Assembly: GCA_959599915.1 (NCBI GenBank)
Contig: CAUGJE010000002.1
Coordinates: 186,001-250,000, forward strand
DNA from: an uncultured Collinsella sp.
GTDB lineage: Bacteria > Actinomycetota > Coriobacteriia > Coriobacteriales > Coriobacteriaceae
Direction of reading: 5' to 3'
Length of the DNA: 64,000 nucleotides
Shown piece after piece: positions 42,133 through 51,334 of the stretch (the first letter of the stretch is position 1; every line of letters starts with the position of its first letter). A model generated the notes under the pieces. It was given only the letters and a program-made list of their open reading frames with translations, was not told the DNA's origin and did not search any database. The position numbers were made by a program, and so were the translations under genes.

Positions 42133-43296
42133 CTAATACAGACCCGCCTCGCGGATGTCCTCGACAGCCAAAGCAATCTGGTCGGGCGGCAAGACCAGCG
42201 CCATGCGCACGTGCCCCTCGCCCGAAGGACCAAAGCTCGCGCCCGGCGTCACCACAACGCCGGCCTCCTCCATGAGCTCCTCGCAAAACGCCATGGAATC
42301 GGTGCGACCACCGGGAAGCTTGGCCCACACAAACATAGAGCCATGCGCGTTGGGACGCTCCCAGCCCAGGCCCTCAAGACCGTCGCACAGGGCATCGCGG
42401 CGCTCCTGGTACTTCAGACGCTGCGCCTCGACCTCATCGCGCGGACCGTTCAGGCAGGCGATAGCAGCCTTCTGGATCGGGAAGAACATACCAAAGTCGA
42501 TCTGGCCGCGCAGCTTGGCAAAGGCCGAGACCACATCCTCGCGACCGACCAAAAAGCCGATACGCGCACCGGTGACGTTAAACGACTTGGAGAGCGAGAA
42601 GAACTCAACGCCCACCTCGAGCGCGCCAGGGTACTGCAAAAAGCTTCCGCCCGGCTCGCCGTCGAACACGATGTCGGAGTATGCGTTGTCATGGACAATG
42701 AGCAGGTCGTGCTCGCGGGCGAAGGCGATGATCTCCTCGTAGACCTCGGGCGTGCCCACCGAGCCCACCGGGTTGGCGGGCAGCGATACGATCATATACT
42801 TGGCACGATCGGCCACCTCGGGATCGATACCCGCCACATAGGGCAGGTAATTATGCTCGGCAACCAGCGGATAGTACTCGAGCTTGGCATCGGCAATCTT
42901 CGCACCCGCCTCAAAGACCGGGTAGCACGGATCGGGAACCAGAATGGTGTCACCCGGATCGAGCAGGGCCAGGCCCAAATGACCCACGCCCTCCTGCGTG
43001 CCGTTGCACGACTGCACCATGGACGGCGTAATGCCGGAGACGCCAAAGCGGCGCTCGTAGTAATCGCACACGGCCTGCTTAAGCTCGGGCAGATCGCGCA
43101 GGGCATACTTCCACATCTCGGGATCTTGGGCTGCCTGCGTGAGCGCCTCGACCACGTGGTCGTACGGCTTAAAGTCGGGCGTGCCCACGCTCATGTTGTA
43201 AATGGTCTTGCCCTGAGCCTTCAGCGCGAGAAGCTTGTTGTTAAGCGAGGCAAAGACCTCCGCGCCAAAGCGGTCGAGACGCTGCGATGCCTGCAT
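42133..43296 (-). CDS. Class I/II aminotransferase
   Basis: 387 residues from MQASQRLDRFGAEVFASLNN, fixed by GAAAGGTGG. PLP signatures: SVGTPDFKP, GTQEGVGHLGLALLDPGD, NPVGSVG, HDNAYSDIVFD and the cofactor lysine in SLSKSFNVTGARIGF, with a C-terminal GHVRMALVL Arg. It resembles the group that includes LL-DAP and N-acetyl-DAP (PatA) aminotransferases. With DapH in this window it could fill the aminotransferase step. Substrate is inferred. Confidence 0.85.
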   Translation of the reverse strand: MQASQRLDRFGAEVFASLNNKLLALKAQGKTIYNMSVGTPDFKPYDHVVEALTQAAQDPEMWKYALRDLPELKQAVCDYYERRFGVSGITPSMVQSCNGTQEGVGHLGLALLDPGDTILVPDPCYPVFEAGAKIADAKLEYYPLVAEHNYLPYVAGIDPEVADRAKYMIVSLPANPVGSVGTPEVYEEIIAFAREHDLLIVHDNAYSDIVFDGEPGGSFLQYPGALEVGVEFFSLSKSFNVTGARIGFLVGREDVVSAFAKLRGQIDFGMFFPIQKAAIACLNGPRDEVEAQRLKYQERRDALCDGLEGLGWERPNAHGSMFVWAKLPGGRTDSMAFCEELMEEAGVVVTPGASFGPSGEGHVRMALVLPPDQIALAVEDIREAGLY

Positions 43297-43315
43297 GGTG
43301 CCACCTTTCGATATG

Positions 43316-43346
43316 AAAAACGCGGCGCTCCGACAAGAGCGCCGCG
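43316..43346 (-). terminator. Terminator of nadE
   Basis: CGCGGCGCTC and GAGCGCCGCG (43321-43346) form a 10-bp stem, and the minus reading ends in TTTTT (43316-43320). It separates nadE from the aminotransferase gene. Confidence 0.8.
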
Positions 43347-43414
43347 CGATACGGGCCATCAGATTGCAAAAGTGTAACGCTTGCAACCCCCGCATTGGTT
43401 CAATTTAGCCAACC

Positions 43415-45403
43415 TTAGTCAATTGCATTAAGCGCGTCGATCTGCGCAAGCCACAGTCGCGAGCTGGCGTCACTCGGCATACGCCAATCGCCGCGCGGAC
43501 TGAGCGTCACCGAGCCCACCTTGGGACCATCGGGCAGGCAGCTGCGCTTAAACTGCTGGGCAAAGAAGCGACGATAGAACGTACGCAGCCACGTGTGAAC
43601 GGTCTTGACATCGTAGACGCCCTCGAAGCTCTTGAGCGCCATGCGGTAGATCTTGCCCGGCTCAAAGCCAAAACGCAGTAGGTAGTAGAGGAAGTAGTCG
43701 TGCAGCTCGTACGGGCCCACCAAATCCTCGGTCTTCTGCGCAATCTCGCCGTCGCCCGTGGGCGGCAGAAGCTCGGGGGACACCGGCGTGTCGAGGATGT
43801 CGAGCAAGACCTCGGCAATACGCCCGCCAAAGACATCAGCCGCATAGCGCACCAGATGGCGCACAAGCGTCTTGGGCACGCTCGCGTTGACGGCATACAT
43901 GCTCATGTGGTCACCGTTATAGGTAGCCCAGCCGAGTGCCAGCTCCGACAGGTCGCCCGTGCCGATGACAAAGCCGCCAGCCTGATTGGCCAGATCCATC
44001 AGAATCTGCGTGCGCTCGCGGGCCTGGCTGTTCTCGTAGGTCACGTCCTGCACGGCCGAATCGTGCTCAATGTCCTTGAAGTGCTGCTCCACGGCCGCGT
44101 GGATCGAAACCTCGCGGAAGCTCACGCCCAGGTCGCGAGCGAGCGACTCGGCATTCGACTTGGTACGATGCGTCGTGCCAAAGCCGGGCATGGACACGGC
44201 AGTGATGCCTGTGCGCGGCAGCCCCAGCGCATCAAAGGCGCGCACGGTCACAAGCAGTGCCAACGTGGAGTCCAGGCCGCCCGAAAGACCGATGACAGCC
44301 GCCTTGGTACCCGTATGGGCAAGGCGGGTCTTGAGGCCGGCGGTCTGCAGGTCGAGGATGGTCTCGCAGCGCTCGGCCAGGTCGCCATGGTCGGCCGGCA
44401 CAAAGGGCGCGCGCGGGAAAACGCGGTCGATATCGCAGGCATCGCGCAGGACAGGCTCTTCGGCCAACACGCCCTCAAACGAAAACTCAACGGTCGTGGC
44501 CTCCGGCGCATCGTCCGCGCGCGTCCACGTCGTCGAGCGACGTCGCTCGGCAACCAGGCGGTCAAGGTCAACGTCGGCCATGGCCATATCGCAGGTAAGC
44601 AGTTTGGTCGCGGCGAGCTTGGAGCCGTTTTCGTAGACGAGGTTCTCCCCCGCAAAGACCATGTCGGTCGTGGACTCACCCTCGCTCGCATCGGCGTAGA
44701 CATAGGCGCAGTACAGGCGCGCACTCTGATTGGAGATAAGGCTACGGCGGTAATCTGCCTTACCGATAATCTCGTCCGAGGCCGACGGGTTGAGAATCAC
44801 CGTCGCACCGTCAAGCGCCATCTCGGTCGAAGGGGGCGCCGGCACCCACAGGTCCTCACAGACCTCAACGCCCAGTACCAGGTCCTCGGCGCCCTCATCA
44901 CAGCAACGGTAGACAAGCCCCGAACCCAGCGGGACCGGACCCTGACCGGCAAATTCAACCCACACGGGATCCGCAGGCGCCGGAGCAAACCAACGGCGCT
45001 CATAGAACTCGCCATAGTTGGGCAGATACTTCTTGGCCGTGAGGCCCAAAAGCTCGCCCGCGCAGCACACAGCGGCGCAGTTGTAGATATTCTCGGCAAC
45101 TGCAACGGGAAGACCGATGGTAAAGACGATCGGCAGCTCACGAGTCTCGTCGAGGATATGCACCAGAGCAGCCTCGCAGGCATGCAGCAGTGTGCGGTTA
45201 TGGAACAGATCGGCCGCGGTATAGCCGGTCAGGTTAAGCTCGGGCAGCACCAGAGCATGAACGCCGCGCTCGGCAGCATCGCGAACAGCCGCCAGCGCAA
45301 CCTCGGCATTGCCCTCAACATCGGCCACGCGAATCTTGGGCGAGGCCGCTGCCACGCGCAAAAAACCGTCGTTCTCAACTTGACCGTTTAGAAAATCGTT
45401 CAT
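43415..45403 (-). CDS. nadE: Glutamine-dependent NAD(+) synthetase
   Basis: 662 residues from MNDFLNGQVENDGF (GGAG site upstream; frame open 25 codons further). N-terminal nitrilase-type glutaminase domain (about 20-300) has Glu in LVLPELNLTGY and the Cys of VEVCEDLW; the C-terminal synthetase carries the PP-loop GLSGGLDSTLALLVTV, GTGDLSELALGWATY and a final KRSCLPDGPKVGS region. It makes NAD from NaAD, ATP and glutamine in the cytosol. It is the last step of NAD synthesis; other NAD genes are not nearby. Confidence 0.95.
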   Translation of the reverse strand: MNDFLNGQVENDGFLRVAAASPKIRVADVEGNAEVALAAVRDAAERGVHALVLPELNLTGYTAADLFHNRTLLHACEAALVHILDETRELPIVFTIGLPVAVAENIYNCAAVCCAGELLGLTAKKYLPNYGEFYERRWFAPAPADPVWVEFAGQGPVPLGSGLVYRCCDEGAEDLVLGVEVCEDLWVPAPPSTEMALDGATVILNPSASDEIIGKADYRRSLISNQSARLYCAYVYADASEGESTTDMVFAGENLVYENGSKLAATKLLTCDMAMADVDLDRLVAERRRSTTWTRADDAPEATTVEFSFEGVLAEEPVLRDACDIDRVFPRAPFVPADHGDLAERCETILDLQTAGLKTRLAHTGTKAAVIGLSGGLDSTLALLVTVRAFDALGLPRTGITAVSMPGFGTTHRTKSNAESLARDLGVSFREVSIHAAVEQHFKDIEHDSAVQDVTYENSQARERTQILMDLANQAGGFVIGTGDLSELALGWATYNGDHMSMYAVNASVPKTLVRHLVRYAADVFGGRIAEVLLDILDTPVSPELLPPTGDGEIAQKTEDLVGPYELHDYFLYYLLRFGFEPGKIYRMALKSFEGVYDVKTVHTWLRTFYRRFFAQQFKRSCLPDGPKVGSVTLSPRGDWRMPSDASSRLWLAQIDALNAID

Positions 45404-45536
45404 GCGAGCTCCAGCACATCCGTTAGCCGCAACGAGCGGCGACGATATAGTCCGCCTCCATTGTACTGTCAAGTTCAATCAGCACAGATGGGACAAGCTC
45501 ATGATTAAAATTGGAAAAGAGAAGCCGGGATGACGT

Positions 45537-45815
45537 TTAGCAGTAGAACGAGATCTCGTCCACAAGGAAAAATGCCTTCCATTTAGAGCAAATCAATTCA
45601 TGCTGAGCGGCGATGATTTCACAGAGGTCATCAAGCGTGCTCCGGGGGATCTTCGCTTTGTTATTAGCGACAATGCAGCCACCTCTTCGAGTCAGCCAGA
45701 TTTTGGCCGAGTTATCTGAAGGCGCCCCCTTGCAAACATGGACATGGATTGGCTCGCCCGCTTCATTGGACCAAAAGAAGACCCGATAGCCGCCAATAAG
45801 AAAAAGGCTAGGCAA
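45537..45815 (-). CDS. DUF4160 protein
   Basis: 92 residues from TTG 45815, whose first codons overlap the stop of the upstream DUF2442-like gene (TTGCCTAG). The EPIHVHV motif with its charged lead and YRVFFWSNEAGEP are typical of DUF4160. Often paired with DUF2442 as a two-gene module of unknown role, sometimes classed as toxin-antitoxin-like. No partner toxin activity is shown. Confidence 0.75.
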   Translation of the reverse strand: MPSLFLIGGYRVFFWSNEAGEPIHVHVCKGAPSDNSAKIWLTRRGGCIVANNKAKIPRSTLDDLCEIIAAQHELICSKWKAFFLVDEISFYC

Positions 45816-46077
45816 CTTTAGCTCCTCCGTTTGCGGCGTAGCGATACAGCAGATGGGCGTTATTGCTCAGAAAAGTCTCAAAACCTCGCTTCTCCTCGTC
45901 GGTAAAACGCCCCTCCCACATGGTCCAATTGTAAGAAGGCAACTCGCAACGAGCGGAGTCGAAACCCTCTGCCGTCGGTCGTTCAAAATGCACGATGACC
46001 TTTTCGATATCGCCATCTGTGATCAGGTCAGAATGAATGACCTCGGTACCATCTTCGAATGTCATATACGGGTACAT
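45808..46077 (-). CDS. DUF2442-like protein
   Basis: 89 residues from MYPYMTFEDGTEV; GAGGTGG lies 8 nt upstream (a GTG/ATG slightly earlier is possible). It has the family's FEDGTEVIHSDL opening, and IEKVIVHFERPTAEGFDSARCELP in the middle (quoted in part). It is coupled to the DUF4160 gene. Function is unknown. Confidence 0.7.
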   Translation of the reverse strand: MYPYMTFEDGTEVIHSDLITDGDIEKVIVHFERPTAEGFDSARCELPSYNWTMWEGRFTDEEKRGFETFLSNNAHLLYRYAANGGAKVA

Positions 46078-46260
46078 CACGTAAACCACCTCGCAATCAT
46101 TAATTCAGTTTAGCATCAAGCTAGTGCACCAATGATAGCAAGCCCCCTTGATGAGTTGATGGCATCTGTTGCCAGCACGATCGACGGCGGTCCGGATTGT
46201 TGGGCCCCGGCCATAATCGACCGCCACGAAGCGTTCATCCGCAGGTGCGTGGCATAGCGC

Positions 46261-47169
46261 CTAGAACACTAGCTGAGACAAGGACACTATCGCTGGCATA
46301 GTGAACATAGACAGAAGGGTGGTAACACAGACTGTTCCACATGCATATCGATAGTCCTTATTATGCTGCTGGGCAAAGATAGCTACATTCGCGCCGGTGG
46401 GGGTCGCAGCCGCAATCAGCAGCGCCATCTTAATTGACCTATCACATGGAAAGAGACATAGGAACAGGAGCGAAAGAATCGGAATGACAAGCAGCCTGAC
46501 CGATGAGACGGCAAACAAGCTTTTCGCCCTCAGGAGCGCCATCAAATCAGACTGAGCAAGATAGATACCGAGAGTCATCATTGCTAGCGGAGTGTTGAGC
46601 CCCGAGATATACGAAAGCACTGACTGTGCCAGAGGGACCGTTGGGACACGAAGGATAAAAATCAAGAAACCGCCCAATAAAGCCATGACCATTGGACTTG
46701 TCAGGATCGCTTTAGGACTCATACATTTTTTAGACCCCGACAGCAGATACTGCCCGTATGTCCATTGCATGGCATTGAGAAGAGCGATCATGCACGTGAT
46801 GAAAAACACGGCATCTTTTCCAAGCGCCGCTTCAACAAGGGGTATTCCCACAAATCCAGCATTCGAGAATGCCGCAGCAAAAATGTCGATGGGACGGCCC
46901 CTGAACAACAGGCGGGCAACAACGCAAGCGAGCAACAACATCGCCGCCGACAGCATTAAGGTCATTCCCAACTCATACATCCTCTGAAACGAATACTCGA
47001 TCCAAAATGATTTGAGAATGATTGCGGGAATCACAAGGTTGATGAGCAACTTTCCGAATTCTATTGCAACCTGCTCGCTCAATATGCCCAAGCGGTTTAG
47101 AGCGTAGCCCATTCCCATGAGCAAAAACATGATAAGGACTTGTTGGATGAGAGGTTCAATGATTGACAC
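46261..47169 (-). CDS. AEC-family (auxin efflux carrier-type) transporter
   Basis: 302 residues from GTG 47169, chosen for its GGAG site; an ATG at 47202 would add 11 residues. It shows ten hydrophobic segments with the N-terminal LLMGMGYALNRLGILSEQ, NAGFVGIPLVEAALG and a C-terminal AAATPTGANVAIFAQQ loop, the AEC signatures. It probably exports or imports a small organic acid. It lies downstream of a PTS/ceramidase-like cluster on the same strand and may move its product. The composition is AT-richer than the core genes. Confidence 0.8.
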   Translation of the reverse strand: MSIIEPLIQQVLIMFLLMGMGYALNRLGILSEQVAIEFGKLLINLVIPAIILKSFWIEYSFQRMYELGMTLMLSAAMLLLACVVARLLFRGRPIDIFAAAFSNAGFVGIPLVEAALGKDAVFFITCMIALLNAMQWTYGQYLLSGSKKCMSPKAILTSPMVMALLGGFLIFILRVPTVPLAQSVLSYISGLNTPLAMMTLGIYLAQSDLMALLRAKSLFAVSSVRLLVIPILSLLFLCLFPCDRSIKMALLIAAATPTGANVAIFAQQHNKDYRYACGTVCVTTLLSMFTMPAIVSLSQLVF

Positions 47170-47227
47170 AATACATGCTCCGTATAATCCTGACCGGTTC
47201 ATCTACCACGATGGTCTATAGCGCCTG

Positions 47228-48439
47228 CTATAGCGCGGCACCGACCGCCTGAATGATTCGCGCAACGAACGCATCGGCAACCCCGCGCGGCGTTCGCGAG
47301 TTGTAGGTTTCAAAATACTTGCCGTAGTCTTCCTGAGGCACAAGGTAGTTGCAGTACGTGTTCGCATAGCCGATAACAAAGACGTTGTATTGGCTAAACG
47401 CCCTCTTAAAATCCAAGCCTAATGTGCTACACGTATCGCATGGCATCGTGATAAAAATGCAGTTACCAATTACCGCAAACTGGCTCGGAAGCTCAAGCTC
47501 GATTTTCCCCATCGAGAGCTTAAGCTGTTGCCGCTTAAGGAGAAAGTCTCGCATCGGGCTCGCATCCATAGCCTCTATCCGATTGGTCATCTCGATCCAA
47601 TCCGGATCTGTTTTTGCATCGTAGACACTCTTCATGCTGATAGAGCCCCAACGCGGAGTATCAACTCTGAGTGCCGCGCGCTCACGCTTGGATTCAATTT
47701 GAGCGCAAAGTTCGTTAGCCGTACGCTCGAGTTCGGCAACTCCCTCCCCTTGCCGATAGAAACGCGTCGACACATCCCCGCACGTTCCGTTGACGCAAAG
47801 TACAGGACAGCCATATTTCCTCTCCAAACGCTGCCTGACATGCCCAATCAAATCAGCAGAGAGGACGGCGCTTTTCCCATTAAGGATGGTAGGATGAGCG
47901 GACATGAACAGCATTTTTCCAATTGGGCGACCACCTTGAGCGTCCTCAAACGAGAAAATACTTACCTGTTTATCGGCCGGACCGCCCTGAACATTTCGAT
48001 TCCCGTACAGTCCCTCGATGCCTAACATCTCCATCGATACGGTCGCCTTCGACCTGGACGCCCATGCAGATACCGCCGCCTCGGTAGCCAAGCCAATCAA
48101 ATCACTCGTCAATTCGGTTTCAGGTAACGTGTCCTCGTAGGCAAGCTTAAAATAGCATGGTGCAGAATGGGTATGAATGCATGCGACGACGATATTGCTC
48201 GAATCGATGCCCGTTTTTGACGATACGGCGTTCTTGACCGAAAGGGAAAAATCTTTCGACACCATTATTGAATCGAGCTCGATAAGAATAAACGGGACAA
48301 GATCAACACAGACAGCGCTAGCGTTGACCTCAATAGGATCAAGAACATCCGTCCAGGCACCTTTTCTGTTGTAGCCGCCCATGCGGCAAGGAGACTGGGG
48401 TGTTACGTCAATCTTCGAGATTCCAAACTCTATGTTCAT
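47228..48439 (-). CDS. Neutral/alkaline ceramidase-like hydrolase
   Basis: 403 residues from MNIEFGISKIDVTPQSPCRM (GGAGTTGGA upstream). The pattern matches the N-terminal domain of neutral ceramidases: VTPQSPCRMGGY, ACIHTHSAPC (metal-binding His pair), GIEGLYGNRNVQGGPADKQV and VNGTCGDVSTRFY, with FIGYANTYCNYLVPQEDYGKY-like text near the end (quoted shortened as GYANTYCNYLVPQEDYG). There is no signal peptide. True ceramidases hydrolyse the amide of ceramide; bacterial short forms act on unknown amides. It is one of four genes around a PTS. Confidence 0.72.
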   Translation of the reverse strand: MNIEFGISKIDVTPQSPCRMGGYNRKGAWTDVLDPIEVNASAVCVDLVPFILIELDSIMVSKDFSLSVKNAVSSKTGIDSSNIVVACIHTHSAPCYFKLAYEDTLPETELTSDLIGLATEAAVSAWASRSKATVSMEMLGIEGLYGNRNVQGGPADKQVSIFSFEDAQGGRPIGKMLFMSAHPTILNGKSAVLSADLIGHVRQRLERKYGCPVLCVNGTCGDVSTRFYRQGEGVAELERTANELCAQIESKRERAALRVDTPRWGSISMKSVYDAKTDPDWIEMTNRIEAMDASPMRDFLLKRQQLKLSMGKIELELPSQFAVIGNCIFITMPCDTCSTLGLDFKRAFSQYNVFVIGYANTYCNYLVPQEDYGKYFETYNSRTPRGVADAFVARIIQAVGAAL

Positions 48440-48493
48440 TCCAACTCCAACTCTTCGCGGCACACGCCGCCCAAACATCGGAAATAGAAATAC

Positions 48494-48523
48494 AAAAAGA
48501 GAAGGGCGTCATGGACGCCCTTC
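48494..48523 (-). terminator. Terminator between the PTS and ceramidase-like genes
   Basis: GAAGGGCGTC (48501-48510) and GACGCCCTTC (48514-48523) pair around ATG; on the minus strand a CTCTTTTT tail follows. It may reduce read-through from the PTS gene into the next gene. Confidence 0.75.
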
Positions 48524-48557
48524 CAATGCGTCCTGCCACACGCAGGCCGTAGAAAAC

Positions 48558-49982
48558 TTAACGCTCGGAAACGGGACCATTCTCGAGCTCATCCGCCGTA
48601 AAGCCCAGGAAATACGTGCCCAAGGCGCTCACAAGGAAGCCTGCACCAGCAGCGATTCCAAAGTTGATGAGATTCTGGGTCCCGCCGCCCGCAAACGCGA
48701 GGAACTCCAAGAAGTTAGATGCCGCGCCGGCAGTATAAACCGTGGCTCCGAGAGCGATTGCAAGCGCACCGGCAACAAAGGATCCGATAATCTTCCAGAC
48801 AAACAAGCGGCGATAGCGCAGCATCATGCCGTAGATGAAAGGCTCGCCGACGCCTCCGACAATGTTTGCGACCAAATAGCCGAATGCCATGCTCTTCTCG
48901 TCTTTATCGCACAGCTTGAGCCAGGTCGCCACCTCGCAGCCGAAGGTCGCCCAAAGGCTAACGCCCGTCGCAACCAAAACAAAGCTGTCGGTTCCCACAG
49001 TCATATAGTTAGCGATGGCAATCATCGCAACCGCCACATGCATGCCGGTAATAATCATTGGGCACCAAAGACCCGCCAGAATACCTCCTCCGAGGATGGC
49101 GGCGATACCACCGGAAGTACCAAGGAACTCAAAACCGGCGGCGAGGGCATTACCGGCCCATGAACCAACAGGGGCGAGAGCGCAGAGAGACACAGGAACA
49201 GCGACGACCATGGTAAGGAAAGGCGCGAAAACCGTTGAAAGGGTATCTGGCACATATTTGCGGAAGAAGCGCTCGATATAACTCATCGCCCACACGGACA
49301 GAAGAATGGGAAGGACCGTCTTTGTGTAGTTTGCGGCGACGCAGGGAATGCCATAAACGGAGAACTGAGCTCCATCGGTCGCAAGCTGAATCATGGTCGG
49401 GTCGATAAGAATGCCGCCCATAAAGGCACCGAGGACAGGCGTTACGCCAATGTTCTTAGCCGCATTATAGCCAAGGTAGATGGGGATAAAATAGAACGCT
49501 GCGTCATAAACCATGTTCATCAGAACATAAAGGTCGCTTGTGTCGGACAGCACGCCCGCCATCGTAGGTCCCAGCACCACCGCTACGGTCTTGAACAGGC
49601 CAGCACACATTAGGACGGGGATCATAGGCACCATGGAGCTTGACAGGTAGTTGAGGATGTTATTGCCAATAACCTTAGGTGTGAGCTTCTGCTTAGGAGC
49701 ATCAAGGTTCTCGTCGATGGCGTCCTGCTTGGCAAAGCCGCCGATCTTGCAGAGCTCGTCATAAACCTTGGGCACGTTTTGGCCCACGATTACCTGGAAC
49801 TGCCCTCCGGAGATTTGAGCACCCAACACACCGCCAATCTTCTTCACTTCTTTGATATCGGGGGCATCGATATCTTTGAGGTTAAAACGCAGGCGCGTCA
49901 TACAGTGCGCAACAAACGTCACGTTCTCCTTGCCACCGACGGCCTCGAGCACGTCCGCGGCGATTTTCTTATTGTCAGTCAT
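48558..49982 (-). CDS. PTS transporter, beta-glucoside-family EIIBC
   Basis: 474 residues from MTDNKKIAADVLEAVGGKEN (AAGGGAG upstream). EIIB at 1-85 with the phosphorylated Cys27 in VAHCMTRLRF, then EIIC with about ten membrane spans and GVGEPFIYGMM. The EIIA domain found at the end of many relatives is absent, so phosphate must come from a separate EIIA such as Crr. It imports and phosphorylates a glycoside; the sugar is unknown. A BglG-type antiterminator lies upstream with a terminator between them. Confidence 0.9.
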   Translation of the reverse strand: MTDNKKIAADVLEAVGGKENVTFVAHCMTRLRFNLKDIDAPDIKEVKKIGGVLGAQISGGQFQVIVGQNVPKVYDELCKIGGFAKQDAIDENLDAPKQKLTPKVIGNNILNYLSSSMVPMIPVLMCAGLFKTVAVVLGPTMAGVLSDTSDLYVLMNMVYDAAFYFIPIYLGYNAAKNIGVTPVLGAFMGGILIDPTMIQLATDGAQFSVYGIPCVAANYTKTVLPILLSVWAMSYIERFFRKYVPDTLSTVFAPFLTMVVAVPVSLCALAPVGSWAGNALAAGFEFLGTSGGIAAILGGGILAGLWCPMIITGMHVAVAMIAIANYMTVGTDSFVLVATGVSLWATFGCEVATWLKLCDKDEKSMAFGYLVANIVGGVGEPFIYGMMLRYRRLFVWKIIGSFVAGALAIALGATVYTAGAASNFLEFLAFAGGGTQNLINFGIAAGAGFLVSALGTYFLGFTADELENGPVSER

Positions 49983-50084
49983 AGCTGAACTCCCTTGCTT
50001 TTCTGTCTTCCCGTTTGCGCACACGCGAAGAACCGATTACGGCAGGCCTGACACGAGGCAAATCGAGAAAAGCAAGAAGAAGAC

Positions 50085-50153
50085 AAAAACAGAAGAGCCC
50101 CAAAGCACAAAGCGGACAGGGAACTGTCTACGTCATGCTTCGAGGCTCTTCTC
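50085..50153 (-). terminator. Attenuator-like terminator upstream of the PTS gene
   Basis: On the minus strand AGAAGAGCC with GGCTCTTCT (50091-50099 with 50145-50153) close a long hairpin, extended by AAGCA/TGCTT, followed by GTTTTTGTC. It sits between the bglG-type gene and the EIIBC gene. A BglG protein would be expected to overcome it; no clear RAT motif was found. Confidence 0.6.
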
Positions 50154-50249
50154 GAATAACACCTTATGTGACTATGAAACTACATCCAACAGTTGCTTTT
50201 ACGAAAGTCGAAACCGGCCAACGGTCAAACTTCAGCGGCGAGCGGTCGA

Positions 50250-51086
50250 TTAGGACCTAGATCCCGCGCAGACGCGATTGACGTGGAGCATCAGGTAGAC
50301 CTTCTCTTCATCGGCGAGCCCGGCGTCAAAGCGCTCTTCGATAAGCGCGGCCATGCGGTCGACGCACACGGCCACGTCGGGATGCTGCTCGCAGAGCGGT
50401 CCGTAAAGCGCGCCGTTCTCCGTGTTGAGGGGCTCTCCTGTCTGCACGCGTTCTAACAGGTAGCGCACGTGCGTGGCATAACGGCAAAAGTCAAAGCCGT
50501 CGCGGTCCACGCAAACCCCCAGCTCGGATTCGATAATCTTGGTGAAGCTCTCGAGCATCACCTCGTCCTTACGCACCGTATTGGATTTGGCCTTTGAAGA
50601 CGAGGCGACCACGCTGTTGACGATACAGAGCGCGATACCGCTCGCCTCCCCCCGCGGCATCTTGACGTTGAAGCCGCGATTGATGCCCTCGATCGCGAAC
50701 TTGGCGATCTTGTACTCAATGGGGTACATCTGCTGCACATCATAGGAGAGCGGCATCTGCACAAACATATGCTCGCGGCAGCGTTTGATGGCAAAGGCGA
50801 TATGGTCAGCCATGGTAAAGGGAAGGTTTGCCGAGAGCTCGCGCGAGATGTTGGAGCGAGCGATATCGGCAATCTGGGCGGAGAACTCCATCACCTGAGG
50901 ATCGATCTCGTCGAGCAGCGCTAGGTAGCGCGAGTCGACACCGTAGAAGGTTCGCTCGATCTTATCGAGTGTGACCTCATCGGGGCCATTGGGAAACCCG
51001 ATACCGCGGCCAATTGCCACGAGTTCACGGCCCTTGGCGTTTACGCAGATAACCGTATTGTTGTTGATCCGCTTAAGGATTTTCAT
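50250..51086 (-). CDS. BglG/LicT-family transcriptional antiterminator
   Basis: 278 residues from MKILKRINNNTVICVNAKGR (GTAGGGAG upstream). The RNA-binding domain (1-55) has INNN and the GRGIGFPNGPDEV stretch. PRD1 (about 65-165) and PRD2 (about 170-278) carry conserved histidines (ADHIAFAIKR, YPIEY region and VYLMLHVNRV). It binds a leader RNA when phosphorylated by the PTS and lets transcription pass a terminator; such a hairpin lies directly downstream. Confidence 0.92.
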   Translation of the reverse strand: MKILKRINNNTVICVNAKGRELVAIGRGIGFPNGPDEVTLDKIERTFYGVDSRYLALLDEIDPQVMEFSAQIADIARSNISRELSANLPFTMADHIAFAIKRCREHMFVQMPLSYDVQQMYPIEYKIAKFAIEGINRGFNVKMPRGEASGIALCIVNSVVASSSKAKSNTVRKDEVMLESFTKIIESELGVCVDRDGFDFCRYATHVRYLLERVQTGEPLNTENGALYGPLCEQHPDVAVCVDRMAALIEERFDAGLADEEKVYLMLHVNRVCAGSRS

Positions 51087-51334
51087 GACGCTCCCTACCC
51101 GGCGCAAGCAACAGCGCCGCGAGCCCGATTATTCCACGGGATTTCAAATCCGGTCAACCTTCCTTTCGACATCCGAACGATTCGCCCCGTCTTCATTCGA
51201 TCAGCCTGAGAAGAAGTTTCGCGCTTTGGTGAGTTGATGGTGTTGCGGGCGAATCCATCTCCGGTTCACACCGACTGGGTACCCTGAGGGCTGAACAACC
51301 TGTCGCAGCACTAAACGAACCGGGAGGACCCCGT

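Noticed and set aside
46100..46260. tRNA or small RNA gene in the gap before the AEC gene
   Set aside because: No cloverleaf or TTCGA-type arm could be found here, and none elsewhere in the window.
50085..50249. RAT antiterminator site for the BglG protein
   Set aside because: A terminator is present, but I could not match the conserved RAT sequence well enough to claim the site.
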